Shown: in pieces, positions 61,111-64,000 of the stretch
Layout of the letters: each line of letters starts with the position of its first letter
How positions within the stretch are numbered: position 1 is the stretch's first letter
NCBI RefSeq assembly: GCF_018873765.1
Contig: NC_057922.1
Span: forward strand, 12,909,563-12,973,562
DNA length: 64,000 nucleotides
Source of the DNA: Telopea speciosissima
Taxonomy: Eukaryota; Streptophyta; Magnoliopsida; Proteales; Proteaceae
Direction of reading: 5' to 3'
The notes under the pieces: model-generated
The model's database searches: none
What the model was told of the DNA's origin: nothing
What the model saw: the letters and a program-made list of their open reading frames with translations, nothing else
Program-made: the position numbers and the translations under genes

Positions 61111-62599
61111 ATTTGGTATCAGAGCAAACCTGGCCATGGATTCCGTTGTATGCAAGTTTAGAGTACGCTTGCCCAATGAAGAGCTTGCTATTTTTGTTTA
61201 TTGATGAAGGACAAAGCGACAATTTCATCTCACGATCTGTGGTGGATATGTTACCAAAGACCAACCATATCATCATTGAGTCTGAGGATGATGTCTTCGT
61301 AATTCTCCATTTCTCAGTATTATGATGGTGCTTATTGTTAAGTGTTTGATTCTTCTCAGCACATTATTAAATGGGGTCGAGAATGGTTGGAAGAACGTAA
61401 AAGCGTCATTGATCGTGATAGATATTTGTGTACCCTATAGCCTTTTCACATCTGCCAAACGTTCGTTTTTCAAGGATTAGTTGATGAAGTTTGCTCAAAA
61501 TCGAAAGAGATAACACCGGTGATGCAATTTCAACAAGAACAACCAATAATGGCAATGGAAGACGAGAAGATTGTGAAACAAATACCATCGGAAGCCAGTG
61601 GAGCGAAAATCATTCCCTTCATGAGTTCGTTCTTCCCCAGGGCTTTCCAACCATGGATGCAACCCCAAAGCTTTGTATTTTGAATTTTATTTTGAGTTTC
61701 AGACAAGGAGCAGCTTTGCCTTGTTCATGTGCTGTTTTTTTTTCTACAAAACTTGTGGGTGAGTTATTCTCAACACCGGGGTAATCAAATTGGACCAAAC
61801 CAAACCCATTTGGGAATCCAGACGGATATGAACCAGGTCCAATTTGGGTCTTCGATCTAGTAGGATATTTTAGGATTTTTATTTTGGGATTAATATGTAA
61901 TCCTTTATTTTATTTGGGTTGGTTAAGTAGGAGACAGTTACCAGGATTTAGTTTCCTAATTGTTTTGGGTTTCCAAACTAGAATAGGTTTCTTTTCATGT
62001 TATATACATGTAACTTGCTATTAGAATTTTGATTGAGAATGAAAAGATGAATTGAGTTGTTTAGGTTGAATCCTGTGTGCCTGGTCATGTACTCTCCTTC
62101 CCCTTTCTTCCCTTCTCAGCGAGACTCGTTTTTCTCCTTCTGCTTTCCTTTCTCTTCTTCCTTTTCCCTTCCTACTTGAGAGTCTTAAACTCTGTTCCCA
62201 TCCCCTGTTGCAGAGGTGCTAATAGCTTCACAAGATTGTGATCCGATCTTCCTTTCTATTTTCTTTTCTACTTGAGAATTTGCAACAAAGTTCCTCTCTT
62301 TGGGGCAATCAAACTGTCAGGTCTGAAATTGAAAGCTTGTTTGTGCTGTGAGTTTTATTGTCAAGATCATATCTGACCTGAAACTTCCGCCAGGTTTGAT
62401 TTCAGCCGTTTATTTTCAAACTCCAGCGTCCCTACTTGAAGGTTGGTTGTTTGGGGTTCATAGGGCCGGGGAATGCGAACCTTGTCCAAAAATTTCAGGT
62501 CTAACTGAGAGTATTTGAAGGAGTTCTCTCCTTCATAGAGTCATTTTTTTCCGCCTCTGGTTTGCACTTGAGGTAGAGGTAGGAGACAATAAACCACCC

Positions 62600-63877
62600 T
62601 AATGTAAGACTAGAATACTAGTCCCAAAATAACCCACAAATCAAAGTAACTCCAGAACCAGTAGCTCCCCAACTCGTATGGGACTGATACTGCTAACAAG
62701 TATCAAAGTAGCTCCAGAACCAGTAGGTCCCCAACTCGTATGGGACTGATACTCCTAACAAGTAAAGGTCCAATAGGGGTGATGAAGCCCTAGAAATCTC
62801 AGCTTCGATTGATGGCTGAAGAGGGAGATACCAGCAGGTCACTAAAATAGAAGATAAACTCAGATTTAGTAACTTAGTGAGTAAAGACCAAACCAGCTGG
62901 CAGAATGTAATCAAACTTGGATTGATTGGTTCTTGTACGGAGGAGAAGCACTGCTGAAAGTTTCACTCAATTCTGATGGGGGAGTTAAGAGATATGGGGA
63001 TAGCACAAAAATAGAAGGTTAGGCTCTGCAAGCCAAACCAGCCAGCAGACTGGGCTGGAATTGGGATCGAGTGGGCCTCTTGTGTGATTGATTCAACCCT
63101 CCAAAGTTCTACTGGATCAGGGCTCAGGCAGTCAGGCTTCAGCGGAAAGCTGGTTCGGTTGTTGCAGGCAGCAGGACAGAAAACAGGTCTGCAGGAGTGT
63201 GCTTTGATACTTCTCTGGTGATGATCAGCAACAGCAGTCAAGGACTTGATTGGAGAATATCTTCTGGACTTCAGCAGCAGTTGATTGCAATAGTTGCAAT
63301 CACAAATCACAGCAGGGAGTGGCTCGGTTGGGTGTAGAAGGCAGTGAAAAGAAGAGAGTAGGAAAATAGAAGGTAGGAGAAATAGAAAAGGGGGATAAGG
63401 AGATCTGGCTCTCTCAGCCAGGCCGTCTCAGCCCTAGAATTTTGGCTCTCAGCCAGGCCTACCAGTCCTTCATGTCACACACATGGACAAGAGAAAACTT
63501 GCTCAAAGCAATAATAATCAACTTCATTAAATTGTGGGGTGTGGCCTAAACAGCCTTACAATAAATAGAGGACAAGACTAGCACCTCAAGTAAAAGAAAA
63601 ATAGAAACTTAACATAATAAGTTGCAACATGAAAATAGAAACTACTCTAATTAACTAGGAGTGAAATAAAATAGAACTTCAAAATCTTCAAAATCTTCTT
63701 AAGTTCAAATCTCCTTGTGGGACCCACTTGGATGACTTAATTGTTGCAGCCGAAATCTCCAGCCTGTGGTCCCCATCAGTTCAACTGTTTAGCTTTAGAA
63801 GAATGACAAAATTGCCCTTCACTTAAGGACTTGAATCACAGTGTTTTGGCCTCTTCTTCATGTTTTGATCTACATCA
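62600..63877 (-). mobile_element. LTR-like insertion (probable solo LTR), 1278 bp
   Basis: Flanked by a perfect 5-bp duplication CACCC (62595-62599 and 63878-63882); removing it restores the LTR sequence of the host element. The ends are inverted: TGATGTA...TACATTA on the minus strand, which fits TGATGTA...TACATCA with one change. A TATA-like CTATTTATTG near 63565 (minus) suggests minus orientation. It contains the 62-bp tandem repeat at 62641-62764. Frames inside have no recognisable domain. Confidence 0.75.
62641..62764. repeat. 62-bp tandem duplication within the LTR-like insertion
   Basis: Units 62641-62702 and 62703-62764 (TCAAAGTA.CTCCAGAACC start, CTAACAAGTA end) differ at about three positions. 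Confidence 0.92.
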
Positions 63878-64000
63878 CACCCCCTCGCGAACTATGATTT
63901 CAGTTTTATTTTTATCCCCTCACTTTCCATTTTACCCTTCCTTTTGATTCACTTTAACCCTATATAATAAATAATAATTCCCATAATGTCCTTGCTTTAG

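Larger units (their letters stand above)
59956..64000 (+). mobile_element. LTR retrotransposon with deleted interior (runs off the right edge)
   Basis: Left LTR about 59956-61110, primer-binding site TGGTATCAGAGC (61114-61125), interior only about 670 bp (to about 61783), right LTR from about 61784 to beyond 64000. The LTRs are clearly homologous (for example GGTTGGTTGTTTGGGGTTCA and GAGTATTTGAAGGAGTTCTC in both) but have diverged with indels, so this is an older insertion. The interior keeps a possible protease remnant (LFIDEGQSDNFISRSVVDML at 61193-61252) and no reverse transcriptase or integrase. The last part of the right LTR lies outside the window. The plus orientation follows from the primer-binding site. 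Sits in intron 7 of the CENP-O-like gene. Confidence 0.78.
61784..64000 (+). repeat. 3' LTR (partial), split by an insertion
   Basis: The two parts 61784-62599 and 63878-64000 align with 59966-60775 and 60776-60942 of the left LTR. The remaining 170 bp or so of LTR is past the window edge. Between them lies the 1278-bp insertion. Confidence 0.75.

Noticed and set aside
62636..62764. CRISPR-like repeat array
   Set aside because: Only two directly adjacent 62-bp units without spacers, inside an LTR-like insertion in a plant genome.
1..64000. Integrated plant pararetrovirus or other viral sequence
   Set aside because: All reverse-transcriptase-related pieces fit Copia, Ty3-like LTR or L1 LINE families; I saw no movement-protein or coat-protein motif.

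Overview
This is a repeat-rich window of a plant nuclear genome, almost certainly an angiosperm and most likely a eudicot. The evidence is spliced plant-type genes with small exons, AT-rich introns and intergenic DNA, initiator-Met primer-binding sites on several LTR elements, an Au-type tRNA-derived SINE, plant L1-type LINEs, and hAT and Mutator-like elements with long inverted repeats. No bacterial, organellar or viral genome is present, and I could not assign a genus. Three host genes look intact as far as the window shows. (1) A TMEM230-family small membrane protein on the minus strand (coding 3323-5576, two coding exons, with a 5'UTR exon near 6141-6320). (2) An ADA1/HFI1-like SAGA co-activator subunit on the minus strand (43741-45036, one coding exon). 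(3) The first seven exons of a CENP-O/MCM21-like kinetochore protein on the plus strand (53630-58807); its remaining exons must lie past the right edge, behind at least 5 kb of transposon-filled intron. There are also broken host-gene pieces: a PMI1/PMI1-RELATED C-terminal pseudogene (about 36930-37800, minus), a spermidine/spermine-synthase-like fragment (51372-51560, plus), and an acidic unknown coding segment (23432-24461, minus) interrupted by a 683-bp element. Most of the rest is transposon sequence, often nested. Region by region: 6939-8525 is a Mutator-like element with TIRs over 400 bp and a 9-bp target duplication. 9700-12004 is a decayed L1 LINE with its own 551-bp poly-T-started insertion, ending at an Au-like SINE. 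15770-19713 is a decayed Copia element (minus) carrying a solo LTR. 20042-23312 is a 3.3-kb LTR element with no recognisable gag-pol. 27558-36792 is a second such element that has taken in a 4.9-kb hAT transposon (in its left LTR), a 505-bp solo LTR and a truncated LINE. 47-53 kb holds G-rich duplicated DNA, a LINE tail and a Copia tail. From about 59956 to the right edge lies an LTR retrotransposon whose right LTR is interrupted by a 1278-bp LTR-like insertion. The three host genes act in different places (membrane traffic, transcription, kinetochore) and nothing in their arrangement suggests a cluster. I found no convincing new molecular system. The most informative content is the order and precision of the nested insertions, most of them bounded by target duplications visible in the sequence.
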